NCBI RefSeq assembly: GCF_947507565.1 | Contig: NC_089189.1 | Location: 620,001-684,000, forward strand | Source of the DNA: Oscarella lobularis | Taxonomy: Eukaryota > Porifera > Homoscleromorpha > Homosclerophorida > Oscarellidae | Reading direction: 5' to 3' | DNA: 64,000 nucleotides | Shown: positions 31,315-47,800 of the stretch, piece after piece | How positions within the stretch are numbered: position 1 is the first letter of the stretch | How the letters are laid out: every line of letters starts with the position of its first letter | Notes under the pieces: generated by a model | The model's input: the letters and a program-made list of their open reading frames with translations, nothing else | Databases searched by the model: none | Told to the model about the DNA's origin: nothing | Made by a program: the position numbers and the translations under genes

Positions 31315-31953
31315 ATGATTACGAATTGGATAGCGTTGCTGTTGGCTTCTGCCCTTTTTCAAGTCTCCTTTCAAGGTCCCGCCCGTCCTACCCGTTCCGC
31401 CCGCACGTCATCTACATACATTTTCCAAGCAGAAACAGACAGCTCCTTCTTGGCAAGCAATGACAATTGCACAGAAGTTGTTTCGAGCCCTGACTGCAAC
31501 ACTACTGCTTCGCACTGGAAAAAAACCAGTACGTTTCTTGGAAAAAAGAGAAACCCCTACTACTACTACTACGTCTTCGAAAATGTCAAGTGCGAAGGCC
31601 GCCTGTTGTCGACAAACAATGACAGCACTTTTTTGACACTCCAACATGAGAATAATACGGTTAACAGTTCGGCTTTGCGCGTATATGAATATAAAAACAA
31701 AAGCAGCAACTATCTCTGCGCCATCAAATACGGCAACGGTACTATCAAAGATCGCAAAGCGTATCTAATCTCAGCAATAACAACGAATAAACGTGGAATT
31801 CGATTGCACCAACTGCCAGAGGTAGTAAAAAATTGTTCCGATATCGATGGCACACTGCATAGGGGGATGAACGTTTCGGATGTGAAACCACAACACCGCA
31901 GCTATTTCTTGTCACATTTTTACTATAACACGAGTTTGCATGCTGTAGACTAG
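31315..31953 (+). CDS. Secreted protein, probable divergent FGF-like trefoil (single exon)
   Basis: 212 residues, no intron. Signal peptide MITNWIALLLASALFQVSFQ. The mature protein is rich in Asn and N-glycosylation sites. Trefoil-like turns: STFLTLQHENNTVNSS (FL.I...G.V.G), SNYLCAIKYGNGTIKDRK (YLAM...G.LY), and GTLHRGMNVSDVKPQHRSYF, which resembles the FGF C-terminal G..KRG..T....K...FLP. It sits head-to-head with one receptor kinase (426 bp) and tail-to-tail with another (87 bp between stops), inside the receptor cluster. It lacks the phase-0 intron of the other ligand genes, so it may be a retrocopy or an early-diverged member. FGF-like ligand is inference of moderate strength. Confidence 0.68.
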   Translation: MITNWIALLLASALFQVSFQGPARPTRSARTSSTYIFQAETDSSFLASNDNCTEVVSSPDCNTTASHWKKTSTFLGKKRNPYYYYYVFENVKCEGRLLSTNNDSTFLTLQHENNTVNSSALRVYEYKNKSSNYLCAIKYGNGTIKDRKAYLISAITTNKRGIRLHQLPEVVKNCSDIDGTLHRGMNVSDVKPQHRSYFLSHFYYNTSLHAVD

Positions 31954-32040
31954 ACTAGAGACGTTTTTTTTGAATTACCTAAGTTATGATAAAGGAACGA
32001 CACAAATGAAGAGAGAAATCTTTTTCCCTCAAGTTGTTTC

Positions 32041-34532
<2,492 letters not shown>

Positions 34533-35859
34533 GGCGGCAGTTTTTGGGAGAAGAAATTGTCGCGTCTGCTGTGGGCTGGAGGAATGAGAGAAGTGCGCTA
34601 AAAATAATAGATGCAAGAGATCGCAAGAGGGGGCCCCCCAAGCTGGAATACGGCTAAAGACATCCTGTTATGTCCCCCAGGTGGATCGAACCGAACAGCC
34701 GCTGTCGGTAAACGCTGCAAAAGACGCCTGTGTCTTGTAATGACGTACTGCTCGCAACTCTCAGTGAAAAACAGGTAAGGCGAACGATTGTCTACGGCCT
34801 ACCTGCCATGCTGCTGGGCCAGGGCCCGGTGCGATGCCATGAGGTTCGCTTTCTTCTCTCTTGGGCAACCCCGGATACTGTTTAGATATTCATTTTGGAG
34901 CCGACCACCAGAGTTGTACGGGTGGAGCCCGTATAACGGCGGAGGGAGGCTCTCTCAAACGTGATCTTAGGGCCGGAAGTGTCTGTATGTCTGTCTGTAT
35001 GTATGTATGTCTGTTCGTCACGCTTGGTATTGTGACGTAACTTAAAAACCCGTTTTTTCGTACAGCGCATGCGCGACATGGGGCCCAAAACGGTGACCCG
35101 AAAAAGGCGATTTACGGCGCGGATAAAGCGTTTTTTCTTTCATAAACGGAAAAAATGCTTAGAAACCCCTGTTTCAAATTGATCTGTGCTATTTTCCGTT
35201 TCATAAATGCACTGAGAAACCGAAATGAGAGTTTTGATTGTCACGCTCTGACGTCACAATCAAAAGTATCCACTCATGTACAGTTTGTACGTGGGTATGT
35301 ATGCGTGTACGGGTAACAGGAAATATGACCCTTACACATGCATATGTCTTCAAATACTTAGCAAATTATAAAATGCAATACAGTACGTCAGAAAAGCGTG
35401 TAATTAGCAATTATGTAGGTATGCACAGTATGTACGTAGGACTAAGCTTTAGGGGCTAAGGGCAGGGATTACTACAGTACGTGAATATGTGGCAACATAA
35501 AAAATTTTGACGTCACGCTATGTAATGCACTCGCGTACTGTTAGCGGTGGGAGGCTCTGCATGATGGCAACACGGTGAACACCGGGCCATCATTCTCTAG
35601 TATTACATAGTACCGAGAAATTAATTTGCTAGCACGAGCATTTCTTCTGAAGCGTCAGCTGAGTACAAAATCAACAAATTATTAGGAACAACTGCAAAGT
35701 AGTGCATGCGTTCATGTAGATTTATATACAGTCAATTAGGAGCTGCGAGTTTCTAGCACATGCGTCAGCTGCAAACAGAATTCCTGTTAAAGAATGCAAA
35801 TTATTAGCTACAATTTGCTATCGGCCATCTTACTGTACACTGTTCTGATGTCGGGAACG
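34533..35859. other. Intergenic accessory region, 1.3 kb, with microsatellite and hairpins
   Basis: Between the last receptor kinase and VPS13. It holds a GTCT/GTAT tetranucleotide tract (about 34978-35016), an inverted repeat TTTTGATTGT...ACAATCAAAA (35232-35265), and a hairpin ATGATGGC...GCCATCAT near 35560-35592. No coding potential is supported. The region may contain a degraded non-coding mobile element, but I cannot assign a family. Confidence 0.5.
34978..35016. repeat. Tetranucleotide microsatellite (GTCT/GTAT)n
   Basis: Consecutive TGTCTGTATGTCTGTCTGTA-type units in intergenic DNA. Confidence 0.8.
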
Positions 35860-38800
35860 TCATTTCTCTAGAACGCTGCTTTCCTTTCTAAGAGAAGAAT
35901 ACCGTACAATACTTTGGGACTTTCTGGGGCCGAAATTACGCACTATTGCTACAAAAGCCGTGTTGCCATCAAACCAAACAGGATCCTCGTCGTGATATTC
36001 TATCCCCGACAAATCAATCGAGTCGTCTTCGCTGACTTTTCTTTCCGCCTCGCGAATTTCAAGAACATGTCTACGAAACGTGTCAATTGAACGAGCAAAA
36101 CTGTTAGGATTCGAGTCGTACCTCGTCGTAAGAATCAGCATTGTCAAAGGGCCCAAATTACAATGCCAAACGTAGCTACCAAGTGAATACGGCATCGGAA
36201 GAGCCTGCGAAACTCGTCTCACTTCTTTGCCCGAATAGACTTTCAGTACTTACTTTGACAGTGAGATTTAGTTGTGCAGTCTCTGCAGAATACGGCTGGA
36301 GAGCCTATATAAGAGTTTAATTAATAATTAAAAAACAGTCTCCCATGGAGATTGTACTCACTTTGTTTCGAATGCAAAGACGGGGAGGACGAACTCTTTC
36401 TGGCTTGTCTCTTTCAGAATAATTCCTACAGTTCTCAGATAAGACGATGATCTAATCTAAATCGGTTTCGTTTGCTGACTTTCCAAGAGTGTTCAGAGTA
36501 ATTGCCGCCATGTCCATAACTCCTCCCGCTGGCCGTGCCACCGTGCCCACTAGGCCTTTACCGAGACCCTTGAAAAACCCAGAAGCTCCTTCGCGGCGAG
36601 CTCCTGTGCAATTCAGTAGCAAAAACGTTCTCTTTGCAATTACGCAAACTCAAGCATTTACCTTTATAGGGTTGCCTAATCAATCCAGTTACTCCGTGAA
36701 TAAAGCCCTACAGTAGAGAAAAGGTTTATAGAATGAAGTTAGACTTTACGTTTCCCGCCGCGTGCCATTGCTAAGGCTTGTCCACCCGATTTGAGGTTCT
36801 GGCCGACCGACTGGCTTTCAAGTCGTTGAAGACGTTTGGCGCGTTTCTACATTGCAAGCATGCATGCATGCGTGGTTAGCGGCAATATACAAGATTTCAC
36901 CCTTTGAAACTGCTTGTCAAATGTCAGAGAGGCAATTCTCTGTCCAACAGACCCGGCCACCGAAGCCGCTCCACCTAAAAGTCGGTTTTTCAAATGTTAA
37001 ATAATAAGCTGCCCTATGAAATTTCTCCAAACATAAAATTTTAATTACCAGATATGTGGCCCAGTGCTGAGCGGACGGACACAAGCAAGTCGTCTTTGCC
37101 TCCTTTCGGACCCTACACAAAAAATGAAAAAGCCAACAAATGCGATGTTTGAAAAAATTCTGACTGGAACAGAATCCAAGGGAGACGTCAATTCGTTCAC
37201 TATTCCTTGCCATGGACCCAAAACAATGATGCCTACTACCTTGTACAGCTGCGACAAAGCCTAAAATTTGGCTTCAGCTTGATACATTTAACTGGGGTCG
37301 CTTTATGAGTGCAAACTTGATGGTAGAAGTGCGACGATATGAGAGACAGTAGTTCAGAGTTGTCTAGATGAACAGTTTCTCTGTGTAGTCCGTTCAGGCT
37401 AAAAAACCGACGCTAGGTTCATCTTCACATTTGGGTTGTCACTATTGCCTTATATCGACGTCTTTTAGAGAAGGGGACACTCCCAGAGAAGACAAGAGCG
37501 ACTGAAAGCGATCAAAACCGCCACGAGATTCCGTGCTCGACACTTTGTCGTCGAGGGAAGCATTCACTTTGGCCTGCGTAGAATGAAAATTCACCTGCAC
37601 GTGGTACAGAGAAAATCGGCACGTTAACCTGAATTCTAGAAATTTCAAGGAATTCATATAAATGTCTCTGGTGCGCTTCGGTTTCCTAGGCAACATAAAT
37701 ATGCTCTATGCAAAAGAAACGAAACAAAGGCTTCTCACCTGAATAGCTTGATTCATTCGTGCATCTATTGTCAATATTTCAGTGAGTTCTTTCTCAAACT
37801 ACAAACGATTATAGAGAAATAGCAAAGAAAGGACGCTATTCTAACGTCAAGATTTTCGCCTTTGTCACTTTCAGAAACGTCAAAAATTCTCCAAAGAGCG
37901 AAAAGAAAACCTCTGTCAACACTAATCTCTATCGGCTTCAATTCCGCTTTCATTCTTCGAGGAAGAAAAAGACCAATAACGAAATGCATCAGTGAATATA
38001 ACTCTGAACTCACATGCAACGACATTTTGACGAGCCCGAACAATAACTCTTCAGCATCACAAAATCGAAGAGAGGAGCAACTAAACAACGCAACCATCGC
38101 ATGCAAACGACTTTTGCTCGACTACAAACTGACTCTGCTTTCGCGAAAATGCGGCAACGGGGTACGTGGGATGATCGAGCTGATTGTCGAGCTACGGCAC
38201 GTGTAAATCACTCGCATAAAAAAATTTCGAGATAAACGTACTTGGCCTGTCGCTAGTTTTATCTGCGTGACGCTTCCAACGTCGGAAAACGTACTGTGTA
38301 GCCAAAATCCGGGATGGAACTGTCGTCGGAGCGACGAAGAAAACGGCTTTTTCATACGAGCTCCGTCTGAGTCAAAGCAAACCTGCCAAAACCCATTGAG
38401 CGATGAAGATTTCTGTTTCACAAGTCCTACCGTTATTTCTTGGAACTGAAAGTCCGCCGTTCCATCCTCTTCCCACTTTTGTCGCGCCTTTTCCAATAGG
38501 GCACAGGTTGTTGAATCCAGCGGAGTCCAAAAGCCCGGTTTTTCCTTGTCGTCGACAATGAGACGTTCCCAGACGACCGATCTAGTATTTATTGATAAAA
38601 TAAAAGCTAAAATTAAAAAATGCACTTACGAAGAAAGCGAGAGATAAGCAACTTCTCGAGGAAGACGATCAACGAAGGAAAGCGAGAGAAAATTGAACGA
38701 CAAGAACAGCTCGGCGTACGCATTTTGTTGATGAACGACCTATACGACGATCACATGTGGAAGAAGAAGAAGAGGTGTACGCGCTCGAGCTCTCACCTCG

Positions 38801-41800
38801 GCCGCCTTCTGAGCGATCGCCTGATCCGACGTAAATAGAAGGGTTCTCTGCAGCCCATCCATGTAACACACCCAATACGCCTCTTTGCTGACGGCCTTCG
38901 ACAACGATCTTCGAAAAAAATCGCCTCTACCTCTATCCGTCTCGTTCCTGTCGTCGTTTTCCTCCTCCTCCTCCTCAAGTGCGTTTCCGTTGGCGACGGT
39001 GGATTTGCTGCGGTTTTTAGATTCCGAGCTGGAACGGCGAACGCCTCTTTTGACGGCGGCAGAAGCGGCGGCACTTCCACCCCCACAATCGGTGGCGTCT
39101 TCCTTCGCTTCGGGAATGGCGGAGAGGAGCAGAAGAGCGCCGACGTCTTTCGCGGCAACTATTGACGACGATCGCGTTTCGGTTGGGGGAATCGTAAAAG
39201 AACCACTTCCGTCCTTAATTTAAAAAGAGATAAATGCCCATCGTATCCAAACAGTGAGTGTCCTTACGGCAAGAAGGCTGTTGGGTGGAATTACTTCGTT
39301 TGAGCCGGAAACGTTCCAATGCAAAAATCTCGGCTTCAGAGGTTCGTCCCAAGTATAGAGAGTCGATTTTTCAGAAGCCAAAAGGTGAGTTTGGTTGCAA
39401 TTTCTGCGAAACAACGACAAGGTTAGACTCGATTTGATCTTGACGACGATCGCGCTTCGTTACTGCTGATGAAATTCAATCGTTGAGTCGCGCAGATAAT
39501 TGCAAAGTCGCACGGCTGCAGCTCCTTTGTAGTACGGCTCCAGAACGACGAGCCGACTGATATCGACTTCTCTGACCGTTACACTGATCGGGGGACGCTT
39601 TAGGGGGGACCCCGAATAGGAAATTTCAGAAGAAGAAGCTATGTATGCAGTAGTACCTCGTTGGACATTCGGAGAACAAAACTAGACGGATGCTTTGAGC
39701 TGAACGGCCACGACGACAAACGCGAATCGACGTATTTAACGCTCATGTGATCGTTTTCAACGGAAGGCCAAAACGGCTGAGTCTGCAAACAAGCAACGGA
39801 GGCATGTCTATGAGACAACTAAGCGGTGGTATCTTACCTCTAAAGGCTTCACAGATGTCCACCGTAACGAACGACATGGAGCAAATTGAAGCAAAGTCTA
39901 CAATAACATCATAGATATTTCTTTTGTCGTTCGCATGCAGTGATCGATCGCACCTTCGTTCGATTCACAACAATCGTAAGCGGGTCAACAAATATGATTT
40001 TCGTCAACGTAGAAGACGACGACAAGGAGCAGGTGACTTGCATCTGTAAAAATTGTGATTAAGACATTAATTAAGACACTCCACTTGCGTCTGGTTCATG
40101 ACACTCACTTCGTGCTTAACGGCTTTGTCCGTACAGCAGGCGACGATAGACGTGCTTCCAACGGCGTCTGCCGAAACGTCTTTGCTCCATTTATCGCGAT
40201 TGTCGCAACGTAAATAAATCTGAAAAACGGTAGTAAATAAGAAAGAAAGCGATCAAAGCAATCGTGCACCTTATGCTTCGCCCTGCGACCAAAACTGATC
40301 AGCAGAGGCTGCCCGTGGACAGGCTTTAGACTGTGACTGCTTAGCGACGACTATAAAAATAGGCAAGGTACAGTACTCGAACGCAGCACACTCTGATATA
40401 ACACTTACCTCTCTCACTTGCAGTGCAAGCGGAGTTCTATCAATCAGCCAATGCGAGCAATAAATCGTCAATCGAGTCACTCCGCTCTTGGACACAAACA
40501 CGGCCAAACGCTACGAAACCCCAATATGAGAATTTCACAACTGGACTACGTACTCGCGCAGACCAGCTTCCGTGTCTGCCCCGAATTCTCCGCAAACATC
40601 TTCAGCGGCACTTTCGACTCGTCCGAAACTTCTTTCGTCATTTCGAAACGCCCCGCCCAGTTGAATGCCTGATAGTCATTGATCTGGGAGAAAAAAGTTT
40701 CACAATCTCGTACACCAGAAAATGCATTTCTCACTCGAATTTTGAACGTCGGAGCGGTGCGAACGGCGAGCTTTACTTCCTTGCCTCTTTCCAGCGTAGC
40801 AAACTCTTCCTGCGAACCCTAAAGGCGAACACTGGACGCGAACAAACCGAACATTGAATACACGAACCTCCAATTGATAGAGAAGAGAAAAGGGAAGTTG
40901 GTTCTCGAGCGTTAGAGGCGACTGCAACTGCATGACGACAGCGGCGGGCCTCCAATTTCGTCGATCTCTCATTGACGCCGTCTTGCAGTCTATCTCTCTC
41001 CACGAAACGTGAACGACGAATGGAGGAGAAGTGTCGCCGTGCTGCGAGGAGCAACAGAGCAATTCCGACTCGACGTTGCCAGTCGGCGACCAGCTTAACG
41101 CCTTTTCGCATTTTCTGACGTCACACGAGGCTCCAACAAAGTAACAGGTCGAAGTCAAAGTTTTACCTGTAACCTTCTGGCGTTATAAAAATATTTCCTG
41201 CGAAGGCGAAACGTAGTGGAACGGACTCGATGTCGCCTTGTTTTACAACCATGATGTGCTGTGGTTCGTTTCCTTTCGTGCACGTTACTTCTACAGTGCA
41301 ATTCAAAGAGTTGCGAATCTGGGATGACGAAGGAATGGTACTAAAACCGAAAAGTATATTTTATTTAACCTGCAAAGGCGATTTGATGTCGATAAATTTT
41401 CCGTTCGATTTGCACCGAACAGAACACAAGGCAGAGCCGTTCAGCGTATCCTAAACAAATCCACCAAACATAGGAAAAAGACTCCTCTGACTGTCTCACT
41501 GACTGTCGCAATAGGCATCAATATGTCAGCATCCCTATCAACAGGAATCTTCACCGACCCGTTCCCAATCTTGGATAGAAATAAAAAGTAAAGATCAAAA
41601 GAGAAACTTTCGTACCTTGATTTTAAACAGATGTCTTTCATCTAGAATCTCGCTGGGACGTCTCCTCTGTGAGGCCAACGGTTCGTCGTCGTCGCCGCCG
41701 CCGTCAGGAAAATGGTCACCCAAAGAGTCTTCCTCTTCCTCCTCTTCCTCCTCCACAATTCCAACGTCTTCGGAAATCGCCCCAAATCCATCAAACGCCA

Positions 41801-44800
41801 ATCGTCCGTAGTCGGCGTCGCTCCCAATCCGTCGCGGCGGCAACACAGCGCTCGCCGACGTCTTGAAAACCAAGTTCGGAGTGACCTCGACAATTCCGAC
41901 CGTCGGCGACGCTCGATTCGACGTGTCCTGCGACGACTCGCCAGGCAAAACCCAGGGACTATTCGTCAGTCCCCGGTCGAAGCCCAGAGGCGACTCGACA
42001 CTGCCCTCAACACTAATACCATCCTCTTCATCGTGAGTCAACGAATGACTCGTCTCGCCGCCGCTGACCCAGCGAGCGTATAATCGACTCCCGTTCTCCG
42101 GCGCCGGCGACGACGACGACGCATCATTAGTCGTGTGAACAAGCGAGAGACGCTTCGAGCGATCGGTCGCGCGACAGGCCAATTCGATTGCGCCGCCGGC
42201 GCGCGGAACGCAATAGTCGCTCGACGACGAAGCGATCCACGCTTCGGGAACGATCGTCGCGTCGCAGTCGTCGACCGCGTTCGACACGTACAACGTGACG
42301 GCGTCGAGCGACGGGTGAAAGAACGAGTGACGCTGCGGCAACAACGTGTCGCGCGACCATCGATCGTACGCCGTCGAGAGCGCATTCAAACCGATTGCCG
42401 AGACGACGATTTGAAGCGGCTCGAACGACGTGACGACGACGCAATTGCAAACTGTCAGCGACGACGAAGCGTCACCGTCGTCGTCGTCATGACGACTGTC
42501 TAACCGAGCTGTACGATTCGAGTGCAAATCTCCGCCATCCGTTTCGTCGAGCTCTCCGTCGTCGCTACGACTTTCCGTCGTTTCCATGACAGCGCTATTT
42601 CGTCTCGGCGCCAAGTTCGGACTGACGAGAAGACCGCCGGCACCGCCGCTAACGAACGACGACGACGACGACCGGCTGCTTCGTCGCGCCGAACTGTCAA
42701 ATCCCAACGTATTTTGTATCAGTTCGTCTTCGACGCGAACGTCGCCGAAGAGCAGCGGTTTGTTGAGATATTGAATGAAGCAGAGGGATACTGCCCACGG
42801 TCGATAGAGCCCCTCCTCGCCGAATTCGACGGGTTCAACGAGCGGTTCCCACGTCTCGACGCGCGCGTTGTAGTACTTGAGCTCAAGCGTAGCGTCGGCG
42901 CCCGCCGTTGGGTAGTGCGACCAGTCGCGCAGTTCGAGCACAACGTCGATTTCGACGGCGAGCGCGGGACGATAGACGTTCTGCTCGGGCGTTTGAAAGA
43001 TGACGGAGACGGCGTTCGTTCTCACGACGAGTTGCTGATCGATTTGGGCGCGACGTATCGGCGGCATTCGAACGGGAGTCGAAACGCTCCATTGCGTCAC
43101 GTCGACGGGTTCCGCTTTGAAGGGATTCGAGGAAGACGGCGGCAAATCGACGTCGTCGTCGTCGTCGTCGTCGCCATGACGACGAAAAGATTTCCACAGG
43201 GAGTCGATCGTCAGAAGAGCGGAGTGATAGAGAGTCGCTTCGATTTTCGACACCGATACGCCAATGATTTGCTTCGAGTTCGTCACGAGTCCTTCGACGT
43301 CGGCGTCGAAGGGACGCACGAGTTGGATCGACGTGCGGCGCGGATTATTGAATACGTACGAGACGACGTTGAGACTTTTCGCGACGACGCCAATTCGTTT
43401 CTGGCCTCGATGCGACTCGATTTTCCCGTCGAAATTCGCCGACAGAGCGAGCGCGCTGCAGTTCGTCGTCTTCGCCTTTTCAGGCACAACGATTTCGATG
43501 GCCGGGCAGACGAACTCGATCGTCCGCTTCGTCGCTTCGCTATCCGTCCCGTCCGTTTCGTCGAGAGTCAAGAGCTGAGCGGCGGCGTGGCCGGCGTTTC
43601 TCGCCAAATAGCGACCGAATTGCGACGCGTCGAACGTCCCTTCGCCGTCCGTCGTCTCCGTCTCGAAGAAGTCGCGTAGCTTGCGGAAAAACTTCAAGCA
43701 GAAACACAGTCGAATCTTCGCCATTTTCAATTTCGTCTTATCCCACTCATCCCTCGTTTCGTAGTCGATTAAAAACATCTGATCCGTTTCGGAATGCCGA
43801 ATAATGTCCTTTATTGCGCCATGCCTATTGGGACGACAATCGCGCACGGTGACGGCGCGAACGCGCGCTTCGATCCGCCGTCGCCCGCCGCCGTTTTCCC
43901 GTCCGTCCACCTGCACGTCGTCGACGACTAGAGACGCGAATTTCGCTGACGCCGATCGGTCGCACGTGTCGGGTGTCAACGGCGGTTCGTCGGCGTAAAG
44001 AACCACTTGTAATCGTTTAACCGAAAAACGACATTTCAATAAAAGACCGCCGTTTCCTCGATCGGGAAAATCCTCCTCGACGACGGTAACGACGGGCAAA
44101 GGCGACGACGGTGTGGGGCTTTCTTCCCTTTTAACGGCAGATTTCTCGCCAAGATTATCTCTCATCGTTTCGCAAATATAAACGTAGTCCTCTTTGCCGA
44201 GGTAAAAGTTCACACGATCCACTTCGCCCCACACTTGAAATCGCGGTGGCGGCGTCGTCGTCGTCGTGGCCCCGTCCAAGCGACGCGTTGCCTCCAAGCG
44301 CACTTCAATTGGACTTAGAAGAACGCGACGATGTTTCCAGTTGCCGGCGCGACGATACACGCTCAAACCGGCAAAGCTAGCCTGATAATGTTCGACGCCA
44401 CTCGTCGCCGATTCGCTGTCGAAATTCCTCAGCGACAAATTGCCAACGCTGACGAAAAACGCGTTCGTCGACGAGACGCTCGTCGGCACGAGCACGGCCG
44501 GCGAATCGACGAGAATCTCAAGCCGAATCGGTGATCCAGCGCGCTCGAGTTCGACGACGCGAACGCGCGCCGTTTCCGAAGCGACGGCGGTCGCTTTGGC
44601 GAGACGCGCCCAAGCGTCGGTGAAACTGCGAGCGAGCGCGTACAAGTCAGCAAAGAAACGATGCAAATAAACGACGTTGACGCGACCGACGCTGAGCGCG
44701 AGCGTCGTCTCGTCGCCGTCGCCGCGACGACGAAGTGAAACGCTGAAGAGATGATCGCGCGTTCGGCCCATCGAGATCACTTCGCGATACATCGTCGCAG

Positions 44801-47800
44801 CACCGCCGTTCGTCACGTCGACGCTGCGCAATTTCGCCTCGACCGCTCGTCCGTCTCCGCTGCTCACCGACGTTTCGCCGCGAACGTCTCGCACCGTAAT
44901 CGTTGCCACGCAAAGGCGATCATCCGCGACGTCGATTTTGACGGTTTTTAATCGTGCCGTAATTCGCCACGAGTCGATTTTTTTCTCTGCCACCGCCGAC
45001 GATTTTAGCTCTGGCTCCGGTTCCGAAGAAGAGTCGATTTCTAGACGAGACACGGCACGCGATAAAACGTTCTCATTCCAAACGAGTCGATCGTAAAAGG
45101 CGCGTAGATCAAAAAGTGACTGCCGATGCACGGTCACGTCGATTTCACCGACATCGACGCTCGCCTCCCATTCCCAGCCGGTGTACGCCGTCGAACGACG
45201 ATCGCATCCGCGCACCGAAACGACGATAAAATCGTCGACGAGAGTCTTCGCGTGGACGAGTCGCAGCGGACCGTCGTCGTCCTTGACGACGGCGCGACGT
45301 TGAGCGTCGACGATTTCGACGCCCTTCAGACGAACGCTCGCGTCCCAGTTGTCGCGACGAACGGAAACGCGTACGACGAGACCGGTCAATTCGGCTTGAA
45401 CGTAAGCGACGGCGTTTCGATCGACGTCCAAGGCGAATCGATTCATGACGAGATTGACGTCGACGAGCGATTGACCGCGAAACGTCGACGACGCACCGTC
45501 GGCGGCGGCGTCGTCGTCTGAAAAACCGTCGTTCGCCGTATGAAACGATGCTGTATCGTCGTCATGAATCGCTTCGCGTACGGCGGCAATATCGCTTTTA
45601 AGCGTGTCGTGATACGAAGTTTTGAATTCTCCGCATGACGACGACGACGGCGGCGGCGCGTCGAAATGCTTCGCGACGGACGTGAGAAGAGTCAACGCTT
45701 CGATGAGTTTCTCGTCGTTCGCTCGAACGCAAAGCTCGTCGACGTTCGCCTCGACTTTCAGTCGCGCGACAAGCGGATTCGTCGTCGCTTCGACGGATTG
45801 AAAGAGACGGACGAGAAAACTCATCGGGGGTAGGAGATCGAGCGACGAATCGTTCGCCGAGTCGTCGAGAGCCCGACGCCAATCGTCTCGCGCGCCGACG
45901 ACGAGAATGCGACCGTTGGCGAGATTAACGTCGTAGCGAAGAAACGGCGAGTCGACTTCGCGCAAGTCGGCTCGATCGCGCAGCTGTTTGACGGAAAGTC
46001 GGCCCAAGTCGAGAACGAGAGCGCGGATCCCCGTCGTCGTCGCCGTGGCGCGTCCGTTCTCCGGCAAGATGAAGCACGGCGATTTCAAGTCGATGTCGAC
46101 GACGACGATTTTCGCCTTTTCTAACGCGTAGAGTAGATTGACGGCCGCCTGAGTGCGAAATTCGTCGAGTTTGCTTTCGGCGTAGCGAAGAAATCCGTCG
46201 GCGTAGTTCGCCTCGTCGACGGTGAATAGTTTACCGAGTTCACTGAGCGTCGGCACGTCGAGAACGATCTCGACGGGACTCAGTTGGACGACGATCGAAG
46301 CGTCGGCGTCGCTCGAGCGCGGATTCGTTCGCAAGTCGAACCGAAAGAGTTTATCGGAGTTATCTGATTTGATCATCGATAGGAGAACGGGCTCGTCTGT
46401 GCCGCTCAACTTCGCCGACGATCCGCGCACTTCGACGTCGTTCACTTCGGCGGCGACGTCGATTCGCTCGTGAACGGGGATGTTTTTGATGACGACGTCG
46501 ATACCGCGGAGATGTGCCGACGCGGCGAGGTGCCGTTGGCGTTCGAGCGCGACGTCGAGACGACGGAGCGAGAGGCGGACGCTCCACTTGACGTAGTCGG
46601 CGTTGTTTTTGACCGACGTGAGCGTGAGATCGTGGCCAATTGCGCGGTACATTTGCTCGCGCTCGGGTGGCAAAAGACGATCGAAGAAATCCGCGTAGCC
46701 TCGTCGTCGTGACGGCGAGGACGACGTTTTGTAGCCCAGCCAGGACCAGATTGAGTCCGACAGTGACGTCAGTGACGAGAATATAGACGTTTCTCGCGTT
46801 TCGGATTTCGACAAGTCAGGCGACAGCTGAAAATTAACTTGGTATCCATTAAAACTGCTTGGAACTTTCTCCTCAGCTCTCACCTGTTTTTCAGCCTCGA
46901 CTCTGGCTAGACAAATACTTGCTGCACTCAAATCCTTCTCCAATCCCTAACAAACATTCAATTAATTGTTCTCAAAGACTTACGAAACTCACGCATAGGC
47001 TCGACTCCGGTATGGATTCGTCTCTCAAATAATTCTTGTAGTGATTCAAGTACTTGCGAAAAGAACGCCTAGTAAAGATACACTGGGAGGTTGGCATGTA
47101 TCATTAGCATCTATTTCTAAGATAATTACCACTGATGGCTGATGCGACTGGGAGACCATCTCTTGTTGTGAGTTTCTCTTATGCCAGTAATTGCGTACAT
47201 CCACCTACAATACAATATATCAGAAACGAAACGTTCAATAGATGGCGCTTGGCTTGGCTCACCACTTGCGAACGACTATTGGTGACGTAGGCCGTTTGAG
47301 TGGAAGCAAAGGACGAAACTTTCGGTACTCCGCATTGACTTTCATCAGTTCCCACAATTCAAACATTTTCACCAAATCGCGAAACTATTCACAAGGCATT
47401 GATTTCGTTTGAGAATATGAAAGCTCGCCCATTGCTACCTGAGTGTGGGACAAGCGAAGTGAAACGTGATCTAGGTTAATCTCAGCTGAAAACTTTGGCT
47501 CAGAGGAATAGCCTCGGTTTAGCACGAGCAACGCTTCCAGAGCAATCGGCTTCAGAACTAAAGAAAATCGCTACACACGGAAATATTCCAGTTAGGAACT
47601 CCTCTCTGACTGTAGCAATGTTCCGGTGTTATATTGTCTTCACAAGGAATTTTATCTTTGAGATCCTAAACAAGAAATCCTAGCAGAGCGTCTTCTAGAC
47701 TCACTTTACTATTACCTGCCATGTAACGGTTTCCAACGAACTGTTCCAGTAGAGTGACAACGCCTTCAAAGTCAATAGCTAAAAGAGAATGCTGGTGCAG

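Noticed and set aside
42522-43679. 385-codon plus-strand frame inside VPS13
   Set aside because: Antisense shadow of the large VPS13 exon caused by its codon bias; Arg/Val/Asp-rich, with no domain or splice support.
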